From contig JAXDNY010000019.1 of NCBI GenBank assembly GCA_034669145.1, positions 1 to 30,026 on the forward strand: a DNA stretch of 30,026 nucleotides. Reading direction: 5' to 3'. This document shows positions 1 to 7,003 of this stretch, one piece after another. The position numbers and the translations under genes were made by a program. Each line of letters starts with the position of its first letter. Positions within the stretch are counted from its first letter, which is position 1. This DNA comes from PALSA-894 sp034669145. Lineage in GTDB: Bacteria; Pseudomonadota; Alphaproteobacteria; Rhizobiales; Xanthobacteraceae. The notes under the pieces are model-generated. The model worked only from the letters and a program-made list of their open reading frames with translations. It made no database searches and had not been told where the DNA came from.

Positions 1-647
1 CGCTGCTGATCCGCGGCACCGGCCGCACCGATTTCCAGAACGGCGATCCGCGCGCGCAATACGACTCGATCTTCAACAAGCTGCTCAAGCTGCCGGAGGA
101 TACGCTGCTGTTTCCGGCGCACGACTATAAGGGCGAGACGGTTTCGACCATCGGCGAGGAGAAGGCGTTCAATCCGCGCCTGCAGGTAAAGTCCGCTGAC
201 GAATACGCCGCGCTGATGAACAATCTCAATCTGCCCAACCCAAAGATGATGGACGTCGCGGTGCCGGCCAACATGAAGGTCGGGCTCGCACAGGACGAGA
301 TCGCGCGGCGCGGCTGGGCGGTAAGCGCCAAGGACGCGCTCGCCTTGGTCGGACGGCCCGATGTGGCGTTCATCGACCTGCGCGAGGATACCGAGCGTTC
401 CAAGCACGGCGTCATCCCTGGCTCGGTGCACGCCCCCTACCCCCACCTGCCCACCCACATCGCGCCGGGCGGCAAATTGCAGGAGCTTGCAGCCAGCACC
501 GGCAAGCGGCTCGTGTTCTACTGCGCGTTCGGCGAGCGTTCCGCGATGGCGGTGCAGGCGGCGCAGCATGCGCGGCTTGACTCCTCGTGCCACCTGCAAG
601 GCGGCATCGACGCGTGGAAGAAGGCTGACGGACCCTTGCAGCGATGA
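1..647 (+). CDS. Persulfide dioxygenase-rhodanese fusion (ETHE1/CstB-like), 5' truncated
   Basis: The reading frame is open from base 3 and ends with TGA at 645-647; the N-terminal part lies outside the window. The visible first half carries the C-terminal signature of ETHE1-type metallo-beta-lactamase-fold persulfide dioxygenases: GRTDFQ, then PAHDYKGETVST with a following EE and NPRL, then NLNLPNPKMMD and AVPANM. The second half is a single rhodanese domain (FIDLRED near its start, HGVIPGSVHAPY in the middle) with the active-site loop CAFGER and a terminal GGIDAWK. In such fusions the dioxygenase oxidises glutathione persulfide to sulfite, and the rhodanese moves sulfane sulfur between thiols, so a cytoplasmic role in sulfide or persulfide detoxification is expected. 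The stop overlaps the ATG of the next gene by four bases (ATGA), suggesting translational coupling. Family assignment is firm; the exact substrate is inferred. Confidence 0.93.
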   Translation, partial: LLIRGTGRTDFQNGDPRAQYDSIFNKLLKLPEDTLLFPAHDYKGETVSTIGEEKAFNPRLQVKSADEYAALMNNLNLPNPKMMDVAVPANMKVGLAQDEIARRGWAVSAKDALALVGRPDVAFIDLREDTERSKHGVIPGSVHAPYPHLPTHIAPGGKLQELAASTGKRLVFYCAFGERSAMAVQAAQHARLDSSCHLQGGIDAWKKADGPLQR

Positions 648-1369
648 AAGCCAAGGTCGCCCTGATCACCGGCGCGGCGCACGGCATCGGCCGCGCTACA
701 GCGCGGCAGTTGCTCGACGACGGCTGGAACATCGGGGCTGTCGATATTTCGGCAGGAGACCTTGGGCGCGTGTTCGGCAAGCAATTGCGCCGTGTTCTCC
801 CGATCGAGGGCGACATCGGCGACGAGGCGACCGCGAAGCGCGCCGTGACGGTCACGATCGAGCGGTTCGGACAGCTCGACGGCGTCGTGTCGAACGCCGG
901 CATCATGATCCGCAAACCGATCCGGCAACTGACCATTGCGGAATGGCGCCGTGTGCTGGACGTGAACCTGACGGCGGCGTTCCTGCTCGCCAAGGCCGCC
1001 GAGCGGCCGTTGCGCCAGACGAAGGGCGCGTTCGTGTCGATTGCCTCGACGCGCGCGCAAATGTCGGAGCCGGACACCGAAGCCTATTCGGCGACCAAGG
1101 GCGGGCTCGTGGCGCTGGCCCATGCGCTCGCGATGAGTCTCGCGCCGGTGCGGGTGAACTGCGTCAGCCCCGGCTGGATCGCGACGCGCGACTACGACAA
1201 GCTGCGGCGCAAGGATCACGCCCAGCATCCGGTCGGCCGCGTCGGCCGGCCCGAGGATATCGCCGAGATCGTCGCCTGGCTGCTCGACGGCGAACGCTCC
1301 GGCTTCGTCACCGGAGCGAACTTCACCGTCGACGGCGGCATGACGAAGAAGATGATGTACGTCGAGTGA
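644..1369 (+). CDS. SDR family oxidoreductase
   Basis: A 241-residue classical short-chain dehydrogenase/reductase of usual family length. It has the Rossmann cofactor motif TGAAHGIG (residues 9-16), the NAG motif (84-86), catalytic Ser135, and the YSATK motif giving Tyr148 and Lys152. The end matches the family pattern with VNCVSPGW, then GRVGRPEDIAE and FTVDGGM. It should be a cytosolic NAD(P)H-dependent dehydrogenase or reductase of an alcohol or ketone. The substrate cannot be read from sequence. Asp34 at the end of the second strand (AVDIS) suggests NAD(H) rather than NADP(H) preference; this is inference. The gene starts inside the stop of the persulfide dioxygenase gene, so the two are co-transcribed, though a link to sulfur metabolism is not otherwise evident. 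Confidence 0.93.
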   Translation: MKAKVALITGAAHGIGRATARQLLDDGWNIGAVDISAGDLGRVFGKQLRRVLPIEGDIGDEATAKRAVTVTIERFGQLDGVVSNAGIMIRKPIRQLTIAEWRRVLDVNLTAAFLLAKAAERPLRQTKGAFVSIASTRAQMSEPDTEAYSATKGGLVALAHALAMSLAPVRVNCVSPGWIATRDYDKLRRKDHAQHPVGRVGRPEDIAEIVAWLLDGERSGFVTGANFTVDGGMTKKMMYVE

Positions 1370-1370
1370 C

Positions 1371-2198
1371 CTAGGCGGCTTGGCCGAGTTGCGGCACGAC
1401 GCCGAGCTGCTGCAACATGCCGAGCGTATCCCAGCAGTTCCAGCTTTCCACGATCTTGCCGCCGGCCACGCGGAACATCCAGATGCCGTCCACGCGAACC
1501 TTGCGATTGGTCGGTGGGATTCCGAGCAGCTCGCCGGTGTGCGTGCCGCTGCCGGTCCAGCGCGAGATTACCATGTCGCCGGACTCGATGATCTCGTGCA
1601 CGTCCCAGTGCGCGTCGGTGACGCCGCGATGATAGACACCGATCAGGTCCTTGATGCCGGCCGGTCCCTTTCCGACCCAGGAGCTCGACGGGTCATGATA
1701 GACGTGCGTCGCCGAGAAGAGCTGATCCGCGACCGCAAGCTGGCGCTTGTTGCAGACCTCATCGTAAAAACGGCGGGCGAGCCCTAGCTTCTCGCCGCCT
1801 CCCGCGAACGCCTCGGCGAACTGCGCTGTATCGGTGTGCTCGCGAAAGCGTGTGACCTTGCCGTCCTTGAGCGTGAACACGTGCGCCCACTCGCTGGCGA
1901 TCGGCTTCCCGGTCTTTTTGAGCTTCAGACTGTAGCTGCCCAGCACAAAGACCTTGTCGTCCGCGGCATAGAACTCGCGCGGCGTGAAATCCGAAAAGTC
2001 CTCATGCTCGCCGACGAGCTGGAAGAAATCCTGCACCTGCGCGGCGCCCTTGCGGGGCCCGAGCGTCGGGAAATCCTTCTGCCGCCCAATGGTTTGCCAA
2101 TCCACGTCCGGGGTCAGCCCGGCGATGATGGTGACGACGTCGCCGCGCCCGAACGCGGCGTAGAGGGTCTGGATCGTCGTGATATTGGCGTTGCTCAT
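1371..2198 (-). CDS. Tandem NTF2/SnoaL-like domain protein
   Basis: A 275-residue protein made of two NTF2-like alpha+beta barrel domains. Residues about 1-130 resemble the SnoaL-like ketosteroid-isomerase type (begins ITTIQTLYAAFGRGD, later FTLKDGKVTRFREHTDT). Residues about 138-265 resemble the SnoaL polyketide-cyclase or ester-cyclase type (LARRFYDEVCNKRQL, HDPSSSW, VHEIIESGDMVISRWTGSGTH, MFRVAGGKIVESWNCWD). No signal peptide is seen, so it is probably cytoplasmic. Known members are cyclases, isomerases or small-ligand binders; no specific activity can be assigned. The ATG at 2196-2198 is preceded by a strong GGGAGG ribosome site six bases upstream. It is convergent with the SDR gene, with one base between the stops, and divergent from the carbonic anhydrase-like gene. 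Confidence 0.85.
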   Translation of the reverse strand: MSNANITTIQTLYAAFGRGDVVTIIAGLTPDVDWQTIGRQKDFPTLGPRKGAAQVQDFFQLVGEHEDFSDFTPREFYAADDKVFVLGSYSLKLKKTGKPIASEWAHVFTLKDGKVTRFREHTDTAQFAEAFAGGGEKLGLARRFYDEVCNKRQLAVADQLFSATHVYHDPSSSWVGKGPAGIKDLIGVYHRGVTDAHWDVHEIIESGDMVISRWTGSGTHTGELLGIPPTNRKVRVDGIWMFRVAGGKIVESWNCWDTLGMLQQLGVVPQLGQAA

Positions 2199-2367
2199 GA
2201 AAGCCTCCCGATGGTGCTTGGATGCCAGTACGGGGCGCTCCCGGTAAAGGTTTCAGCCAGGATGAGAATTTTCCGCCGGGCTCGCCAGTCAATTGCGCCG
2301 GTCTACGTTTTGGATTCTACTGCGCTTGGGGCACGGCTGCGCCGGCGCCTGGTTCAAGGGGGCTGAC
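2199..2367. other. Divergent intergenic region
   Basis: This 169-bp spacer separates the minus-strand NTF2-like gene from the plus-strand carbonic anhydrase-like gene and must hold their promoters. Apart from the two ribosome-binding sites (GGGAGG on minus near 2205-2210, AAGGGGG on plus at about 2356-2362) I see no convincing promoter or palindrome. Confidence 0.5.
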
Positions 2368-2925
2368 ATGACTCAACTGCACGGGACTGGAAGCTGTACG
2401 TGTTGCGGCGATCTTCTGGTTGGCCGGTTCGACCGGCGCCATGTGTTACGCGCGGCCGGCGGGTTGGCGTTATTCGCAGGACTTCAGCCGTTCATGGCGA
2501 TCGCCGCCACCGGACATTACGAGGCAATGGTGCTCGGCTGCATCGACCCGCGCCTGCAGGCGCCGGTCGCCAAATACACAGCCAAGCGCGGGCTGACCGG
2601 AAAATACAGCCAGTTCGTGATCGCCGGCGCATCGATCGGCGTCGTCGCGGAACCGTTCAAGGATTGGCACAAGGCGTTCTGGGACAATCTCGCCACGTCG
2701 ATCCAGCTGCACAACATCAAGAAGGTGATCGCGATCAATCACCGCGATTGCGGCGCCGCCAAGATCGCGTACGGCCAAGCAGCAGTCGCGACAAAAGACG
2801 CCGAGACCGCGACGCATCGCAAGGCGCTCGCGGAATTCCGCAAGCAGGTCAACGAAAAGCAGCCCAAGCTCGGTGTCGAGACCGGCCTGATGGCGATCAA
2901 CGGAAAATTCGAACGGCTGGGCTAG
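2368..2925 (+). CDS. Tat-exported beta-carbonic anhydrase-like protein
   Basis: A 185-residue protein when started at the ATG at 2368, which has AAGGGGG just upstream; an in-frame ATG-free extension to 2293 lacks a ribosome site. The N-terminus carries a twin-arginine motif (FDRRHVLRAA) followed by a hydrophobic stretch and a likely AIAA cleavage region, so export of a folded metalloprotein to the periplasm is predicted. The mature part has the beta-carbonic anhydrase zinc motifs CIDPR (CxDxR) and HRDC (HxxC) about 68 residues apart, with surrounding beta-CA-like strands (FVIAGAS, VIAINH). It would interconvert CO2 and bicarbonate if active. It is shorter than most beta-CAs, and the C-terminal helices are reduced. 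An unusual CTCC cysteine cluster precedes the Tat motif. Its stop shares the palindrome CTAG with the stop of the convergent permease gene. Confidence 0.78.
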   Translation: MTQLHGTGSCTCCGDLLVGRFDRRHVLRAAGGLALFAGLQPFMAIAATGHYEAMVLGCIDPRLQAPVAKYTAKRGLTGKYSQFVIAGASIGVVAEPFKDWHKAFWDNLATSIQLHNIKKVIAINHRDCGAAKIAYGQAAVATKDAETATHRKALAEFRKQVNEKQPKLGVETGLMAINGKFERLG

Positions 2926-3773
2926 CTCTTGACCGCGCCCGCGGTCAGGCCGGACACCATATAGCGGCGGAAGACGTAATAGATCGCGGCCGGCGGCAGC
3001 GCGTAGATCAGGCCGGTCGTCATCAGCAATTCCCACGGGCTATCGTCGGCGGCGAGGAAATTGCCGAGCGCGACCGCAAGCGTGACGTTGGTATCCTTCG
3101 ACAGCAGCAGGAATGCATAGAGATATTCGTTCCAGGCGAGCAGCAGCGCGTAGATCCCGACGGCGACCAGCGAGGGCATCATCAGCGGGATATAGACCAG
3201 CCGGAACAGCTGCATCGGCGAGGCGCCATCGACGATCGCCGCCTCGTCGAGCTCGACCGGCAGCTTGTCGGACGCCTGCTTCAGCACCCAGATCGCGTAG
3301 GGCGCCGCAATCGTCACCATCGCGAGGATCAGCGACCAGTGGCTGTTGAGCAGGCCATACAGGCCCATGGTGCGGTACATCGGCACGGCCAGGAACGCGG
3401 CCGGAATAAAATAGGTGAACAGCGCGAGATTCATGATCGCGCGCCCGCCCTTCACCTTGAGCCGGCTGATCGCGAAGGCCGCGGAGGTCGCGATCAGAAG
3501 CGTGATCACGCCGGTCGCGACCGCGATGACCAGCGAATTCCAGAACTGCTGCCAGAAATGGTGCAGGTAGAAGTGCTCCTGCCGGAACACGACACCGAAA
3601 TTGTGCAGGGTCGGATTATCGGGCCAGAGCTTGCCGGAAAACGCGGACTCCTTGGGCGAAATGGCGAACAGGATCAGGTGATAGATCGGCAGCATGGTCC
3701 AGATCAGCACCGGAATGCCGATCAGCAGGAGCCGCGCCTCGATGGCGACGTCGCGCAGCGAGGGGAGCTTCAT
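2922..3773 (-). CDS. CUT1 sugar ABC transporter permease (MalG-like)
   Basis: A 283-residue inner-membrane permease with about six hydrophobic segments and the ABC permease EAA loop at about residues 177-200 (ELDEAAIVDGAS ending in PLMMP). This loop contacts the ATPase. Length and order fit the second permease (MalG/UgpE-like) of a carbohydrate uptake transporter-1 system importing a sugar, oligosaccharide or sugar alcohol. It starts at an ATG that overlaps the stop of the upstream permease by four bases (ATGA) and is last in a three-gene operon; no ATP-binding protein gene follows. The stop TAG shares the four bases CTAG at 2922-2925 with the TAG of the opposite-strand gene. The substrate is not inferable from the permease. 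Confidence 0.93.
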   Translation of the reverse strand: MKLPSLRDVAIEARLLLIGIPVLIWTMLPIYHLILFAISPKESAFSGKLWPDNPTLHNFGVVFRQEHFYLHHFWQQFWNSLVIAVATGVITLLIATSAAFAISRLKVKGGRAIMNLALFTYFIPAAFLAVPMYRTMGLYGLLNSHWSLILAMVTIAAPYAIWVLKQASDKLPVELDEAAIVDGASPMQLFRLVYIPLMMPSLVAVGIYALLLAWNEYLYAFLLLSKDTNVTLAVALGNFLAADDSPWELLMTTGLIYALPPAAIYYVFRRYMVSGLTAGAVKS

Positions 3774-4648
3774 CGCGACAGCCGTTTCATCATGAAATAG
3801 ACGAGCGGCAACACCAGCGGCATCGCCACCACGATCGCGCCGATCGAGAGGTCGACCTGATCGAGCCGCAGGTAGCGGATGCCGAGCGTCGCCAGTACAT
3901 GGGTGAGATCGCCGGGGCCCCCGCCGGTCAAGAGATAGACGCTGTTAAAATCGCCGAGCGTCCAGATCATCGAGAGGATCGTGCAGGTCACGTACAGCGT
4001 CTGCATCGATGGCCAGGTGACGAACCGGAATTTCTGGAAGCGCGTCGCGCCATCGACCGAGGCCGCCTCGTAGAGATCGTCCGGGATCGCAAGCCGCGCC
4101 GCAATGAGGATCAGCGTCCAGAACGGCAGCGATTTCCAGATGTGCACCAGCATCGCCATGCCGAGCGCGACGGTCGGATCGTTAAGCCAGTTCGGCCCGT
4201 CCTGGAAGGTCAGGCGGAAGATGAGCTGATTGATCACGCCCCATTCGGGATTGAGCATGAAGCGCAGCGACATGATGGTCGGGATCGACGGCACCGCCCA
4301 CGGCAGGATGAACAGCACGGAGAGCCATTTGATCCAGGTGCGCTGCTGGATGAAAAATCCCGACAGGAGCAGCGCGGCCATCATCTTTACATTGATCGCG
4401 ACGATCAGGAAAACGAGCGTATTGACGACCGAGCGCGCGAAGATCGGATCCTCGAACAGATGCGCGTAGGTCTCAGGGCGGCGCGCGACCCAGAAGCCGT
4501 AGCCGATCGGATAGAGCACGAAGAAAAGGAAGATGAGCACATAGGGCACGATCAGGATCACGCCCCACGCCTGCCATGGCGTCATCCACGCCGAGATCGG
4601 CGTGCGGCCGGGAGCGACCGGGGCGAGCGTGATCGTGGTCATGCTCAT
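3770..4648 (-). CDS. CUT1 sugar ABC transporter permease (MalF-like)
   Basis: A 292-residue inner-membrane permease with about six transmembrane segments. The EAA loop is at about residues 194-215 (DLYEAASVDGATRFQKF). It pairs with the following MalG-like subunit to form the transmembrane channel of a CUT1 importer. The ATG at 4648 sits only three bases after GAGG, while a second in-frame ATG at 4642 has a more usual spacing, so the true start may be two codons later. It follows the binding-protein gene by 47 bases, a spacer filled largely by a perfect hairpin. Confidence 0.93.
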   Translation of the reverse strand: MSMTTITLAPVAPGRTPISAWMTPWQAWGVILIVPYVLIFLFFVLYPIGYGFWVARRPETYAHLFEDPIFARSVVNTLVFLIVAINVKMMAALLLSGFFIQQRTWIKWLSVLFILPWAVPSIPTIMSLRFMLNPEWGVINQLIFRLTFQDGPNWLNDPTVALGMAMLVHIWKSLPFWTLILIAARLAIPDDLYEAASVDGATRFQKFRFVTWPSMQTLYVTCTILSMIWTLGDFNSVYLLTGGGPGDLTHVLATLGIRYLRLDQVDLSIGAIVVAMPLVLPLVYFMMKRLSR

Positions 4649-4660
4649 TCACCTCAAAGT

Positions 4661-4684
4661 CCCCGGCCGCCGACGCGGCCGGGG
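4661..4684 (-). promoter_or_regulatory. Intercistronic hairpin between binding protein and permease genes
   Basis: CCCCGGCCGC, loop CGAC, then GCGGCCGGGG: a perfect 10-bp GC-only stem with a 4-base loop, placed between the binding-protein stop (4696) and the permease start (4648). No U-run follows on the minus-strand transcript, so it is more likely an mRNA-stabilising 3' hairpin than a complete terminator, by analogy with the malE-malF intercistronic repeats of enterobacteria. Confidence 0.7.
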
Positions 4685-4695
4685 CAGTGTCGGTA

Positions 4696-6063
4696 TCAGC
4701 CCGCAACCTGCTTGATGCGGGCGATCATCTCGTCGACCGCCTTCTCGACCGGGATCTTCTCGCTCACCACGCGGTTCATCGCCTTGGCCCAGACATTCTC
4801 GTTGTTGAGAATGGTGAACTTGTAGTTCTTGGTGAACTCGAAGGTCACGGTGCCGGCCGCGTACTGATCGTGCACCGCCTTCTTGTGGCGGTTTTCCTGC
4901 CAGAACGGGCTCTCTTGCGCCTTCTTGGTCACCGGATACCAGCGGCCGAGCGCGCCCTCGACGTAGGGCGTGAGGTTTTCCTCCTGCAGCATGAACTGCA
5001 CGAATTCCTTGGCCTTCGCCTTGTTCTTGGAATCCGCGAAGATGACGCCGACCTTCACGGCGGTGCGATAGATCATCGGCTTGCCATCCGGCTTGTTCGG
5101 GAAGCCGGCGGTCGCGATGTTCTCGGCGACGTTCTTCTTGGCCTGGTCGCGCTGCTCCTGCGTCAGCGTGGCGTTATTGGCGTCATCGATCCACTTGGCG
5201 ACGATCGAGATCGTTGCGTTGTGCGTCAGGATCGAGGTCTTGTTGTGGAACGCGACGTTGTTGTCGGGGTCCTTCCAGTTGGTCGATGACGGCGGGGTGC
5301 AGCCGCGCGTGTAGATGTCGGTGTAGTCCTTCAGCGCGCCGATCAGCCCCTGCTTCACCTTCGGATCGTCGAGCAGCAGCTTGCCGTTGTCGTCGACCAG
5401 CTTGACGTTATAGGCGTCCATGAAGGTGAGGAAGGAATAGAACGAGTCGGAGGAGTCGACCCCCATCGGCTGGCCGATCGCGAAGATGCGCGTGCCGGTT
5501 TTTTGCCGATAACCGGTCTGGACCTTGTCGCACCAGAAGTCCCAATAGGCCTTCCAGTCCTTCGGAATATCGGACTCCTTGAAGCCCGCCTGACCCAGCA
5601 TGTCGATCCAGTACTGGATATGCATGGTCTGCTGCTTCATCGGGAAGGCGTAGTAGGCGCTCTTCTTGGTCTTGTCGTTGTGCAGGAACGCCGTCTCGAC
5701 CGTATTCGGGGCGAACTGGCCTTTCAGCGGATTGATGATGTCGGAAATGTCCTCGAGCTTGCCCTCGAAAGCCCATTTGCCGGCGACCTGGAAGTCGAAC
5801 ACGTCGCCATAGGCGACATCCGGCGGCGTTCCGGAGTCCATCGCCGCGACGGTCTTCGGGATCATGTCCTGCGGCGAATACTGCGAGATATCGACCTTGA
5901 CCTTGGCCTTCTCCTCGAACTTCTTCACCGCGGCGAACAGCGCGTCGTCCTCGGCCTTGTAGAAGCCCTTGCCCCAGAACACCGTCAGCTTGTCCTGCGC
6001 GTAAACAGGTGCGCCCGAGAGCAGGAAAGCCGCCGCGACTGCGCCGGCGAGATATCGAACCAT
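4696..6063 (-). CDS. CUT1 ABC transporter sugar-binding protein
   Basis: A 455-residue periplasmic extracellular solute-binding protein of the family-1 (MalE/UgpB-like) type. The start at 6063 is chosen because it is preceded by GGGAGGAAG and begins a clear signal peptide (MVRYLAGAVAAAFLLSG, cleavage after APVYA, about residue 22); a longer frame to 6159 would put 32 unrelated residues before it. The mature protein begins QDKLTVFWGKGFYKAEDD, with a typical DVAYGD hinge-region segment and many aromatic residues (Trp, Tyr) for sugar stacking. It binds a carbohydrate and delivers it to the two permeases encoded downstream. It is the first gene of the operon. A perfect 16-bp palindrome lies about 88 bp upstream and may be its operator. 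The substrate is unknown; no catabolic enzyme sits next to it. Confidence 0.93.
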   Translation of the reverse strand: MVRYLAGAVAAAFLLSGAPVYAQDKLTVFWGKGFYKAEDDALFAAVKKFEEKAKVKVDISQYSPQDMIPKTVAAMDSGTPPDVAYGDVFDFQVAGKWAFEGKLEDISDIINPLKGQFAPNTVETAFLHNDKTKKSAYYAFPMKQQTMHIQYWIDMLGQAGFKESDIPKDWKAYWDFWCDKVQTGYRQKTGTRIFAIGQPMGVDSSDSFYSFLTFMDAYNVKLVDDNGKLLLDDPKVKQGLIGALKDYTDIYTRGCTPPSSTNWKDPDNNVAFHNKTSILTHNATISIVAKWIDDANNATLTQEQRDQAKKNVAENIATAGFPNKPDGKPMIYRTAVKVGVIFADSKNKAKAKEFVQFMLQEENLTPYVEGALGRWYPVTKKAQESPFWQENRHKKAVHDQYAAGTVTFEFTKNYKFTILNNENVWAKAMNRVVSEKIPVEKAVDEMIARIKQVAG

Positions 6064-6150
6064 TCTTCTTCCTCCCAATTTGCGTAGCGATTGTTGTTGT
6101 TTGCAAGTAACGACCGGCCGAAACCACCCGCGCCGGAAGTCGAAGCGGAG

Positions 6151-6166
6151 GCCTAACATGTTAGGC
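6151..6166. promoter_or_regulatory. Perfect 16-bp palindrome upstream of sugar ABC operon
   Basis: GCCTAACATGTTAGGC is identical to its reverse complement. It lies 88-103 bases upstream of the sugar-binding protein ATG, in the gap after the amino-acid transporter operon. Symmetry, length and an AT-rich centre fit a dimeric repressor operator (LacI-, GntR- or TetR-like). It adjoins a GC hairpin at 6168-6190, so a role in terminating the aap operon is a weaker alternative. Confidence 0.5.
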
Positions 6167-6167
6167 G

Positions 6168-6203
6168 CCGCCCCGCAAACGGCGGGACGGCCTCAATCGA
6201 GGC
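6168..6203 (-). terminator. Hairpins downstream of aapP
   Basis: On the minus-strand transcript two hairpins follow the aapP stop (6219): GCCTC-GATT-GAGGC (6190-6203) and a 9-bp stem of CCGUCCCGC and GCGGGGCGG with a CGUUU loop and one G-U pair (6168-6190). No U-run follows, so this is probably a weak or Rho-assisted terminator, or a 3'-end protecting structure. Confidence 0.45.
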
Positions 6204-6218
6204 GGCCGGCGCCGTGCC

Positions 6219-6986
6219 TCAATGCAGAATCTGACTCAGGAACAGCTTGGTCCGCTCGTGTTTCGGATGCGAGAAAAACTCGTTCGGCTCGTTCATCTCG
6301 ACGATCTGGCCGGCGTCCATAAAGATCACCCGGTTCGCGACCTGGCGCGCAAAACCCATTTCGTGAGTCACGCACAGCATGGTCATGCCCTCCTGGGCGA
6401 GCTGCACCATGGTGTCGAGCACCTCCTTGACCATTTCGGGATCGAGCGCGGAGGTCGGCTCATCGAACAGCATGATCTTCGGCTTCATGCACAGCGCGCG
6501 GGCGATCGCGACGCGCTGCTGCTGACCGCCGGAAAGCTGGCCGGGATATTTGTGGGCCTGTTCGGGGATCTTCACCTTGGTGAGGAAGTGCATCGCGACC
6601 TCCTCGGCTTCTTTCTTGGGCATCTTGCGCACCCAGATCGGCGCCAGCGTGCAGTTCTCCATGATGGTGAGATGCGGGAACAAGTTGAAGTGCTGGAACA
6701 CCATGCCGACCTCACGGCGCACTTCGTCGATCTTCTTCAGGTCGCCGGTGAGTTCCGTGCCGTCCACGACGATGCTGCCCTGCTGGTGCTCCTCCAGCCG
6801 GTTGATGCAGCGGATCATGGTCGACTTGCCCGAACCGGACGGTCCGCAGATGACGATGCGCTCGCGCCGCTCGACCGCGAGGTTGATGTCGCGCAGCACA
6901 TGAAATTCGCCGTACCATTTGTGCATGCCGACGATCTCGACGGCGAGCGCGCTGGAAGACGCAGGGGCAGCTTCGACTTGGCTCAT
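6219..6986 (-). CDS. aapP: General L-amino acid ABC transporter ATP-binding protein AapP
   Basis: A 255-residue ABC ATPase of the polar amino-acid (GlnQ/HisP/AapP) family. Walker A GPSGSGKST is at 48-56, Q-loop Gln98, signature LSGGQ at 151-155, Walker B IMLFDEP at 171-177, and switch His208. It hydrolyses ATP on the cytoplasmic face to drive import through AapQ-AapM. The start at 6986 (MSQVEAAP) has AGGGAA upstream; the frame stays open for a further 261 codons through the permease gene, but that extension is out of frame with the real permease and is not coding. It is the last gene of the J-Q-M-P operon, 17 bases after aapM. The symbol rests on family plus the diagnostic rhizobial gene order. 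Confidence 0.93.
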   Translation of the reverse strand: MSQVEAAPASSSALAVEIVGMHKWYGEFHVLRDINLAVERRERIVICGPSGSGKSTMIRCINRLEEHQQGSIVVDGTELTGDLKKIDEVRREVGMVFQHFNLFPHLTIMENCTLAPIWVRKMPKKEAEEVAMHFLTKVKIPEQAHKYPGQLSGGQQQRVAIARALCMKPKIMLFDEPTSALDPEMVKEVLDTMVQLAQEGMTMLCVTHEMGFARQVANRVIFMDAGQIVEMNEPNEFFSHPKHERTKLFLSQILH

Positions 6987-7003
6987 GACATTCCCTGTCC
7001 GGT

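Noticed and set aside
2400..3800. 466-codon plus-strand frame across the carbonic anhydrase-like gene and the MalG-like permease
   Set aside because: It spans two real genes on different strands, is low-complexity Arg/Asp/Gln-rich and has no recognisable domain.
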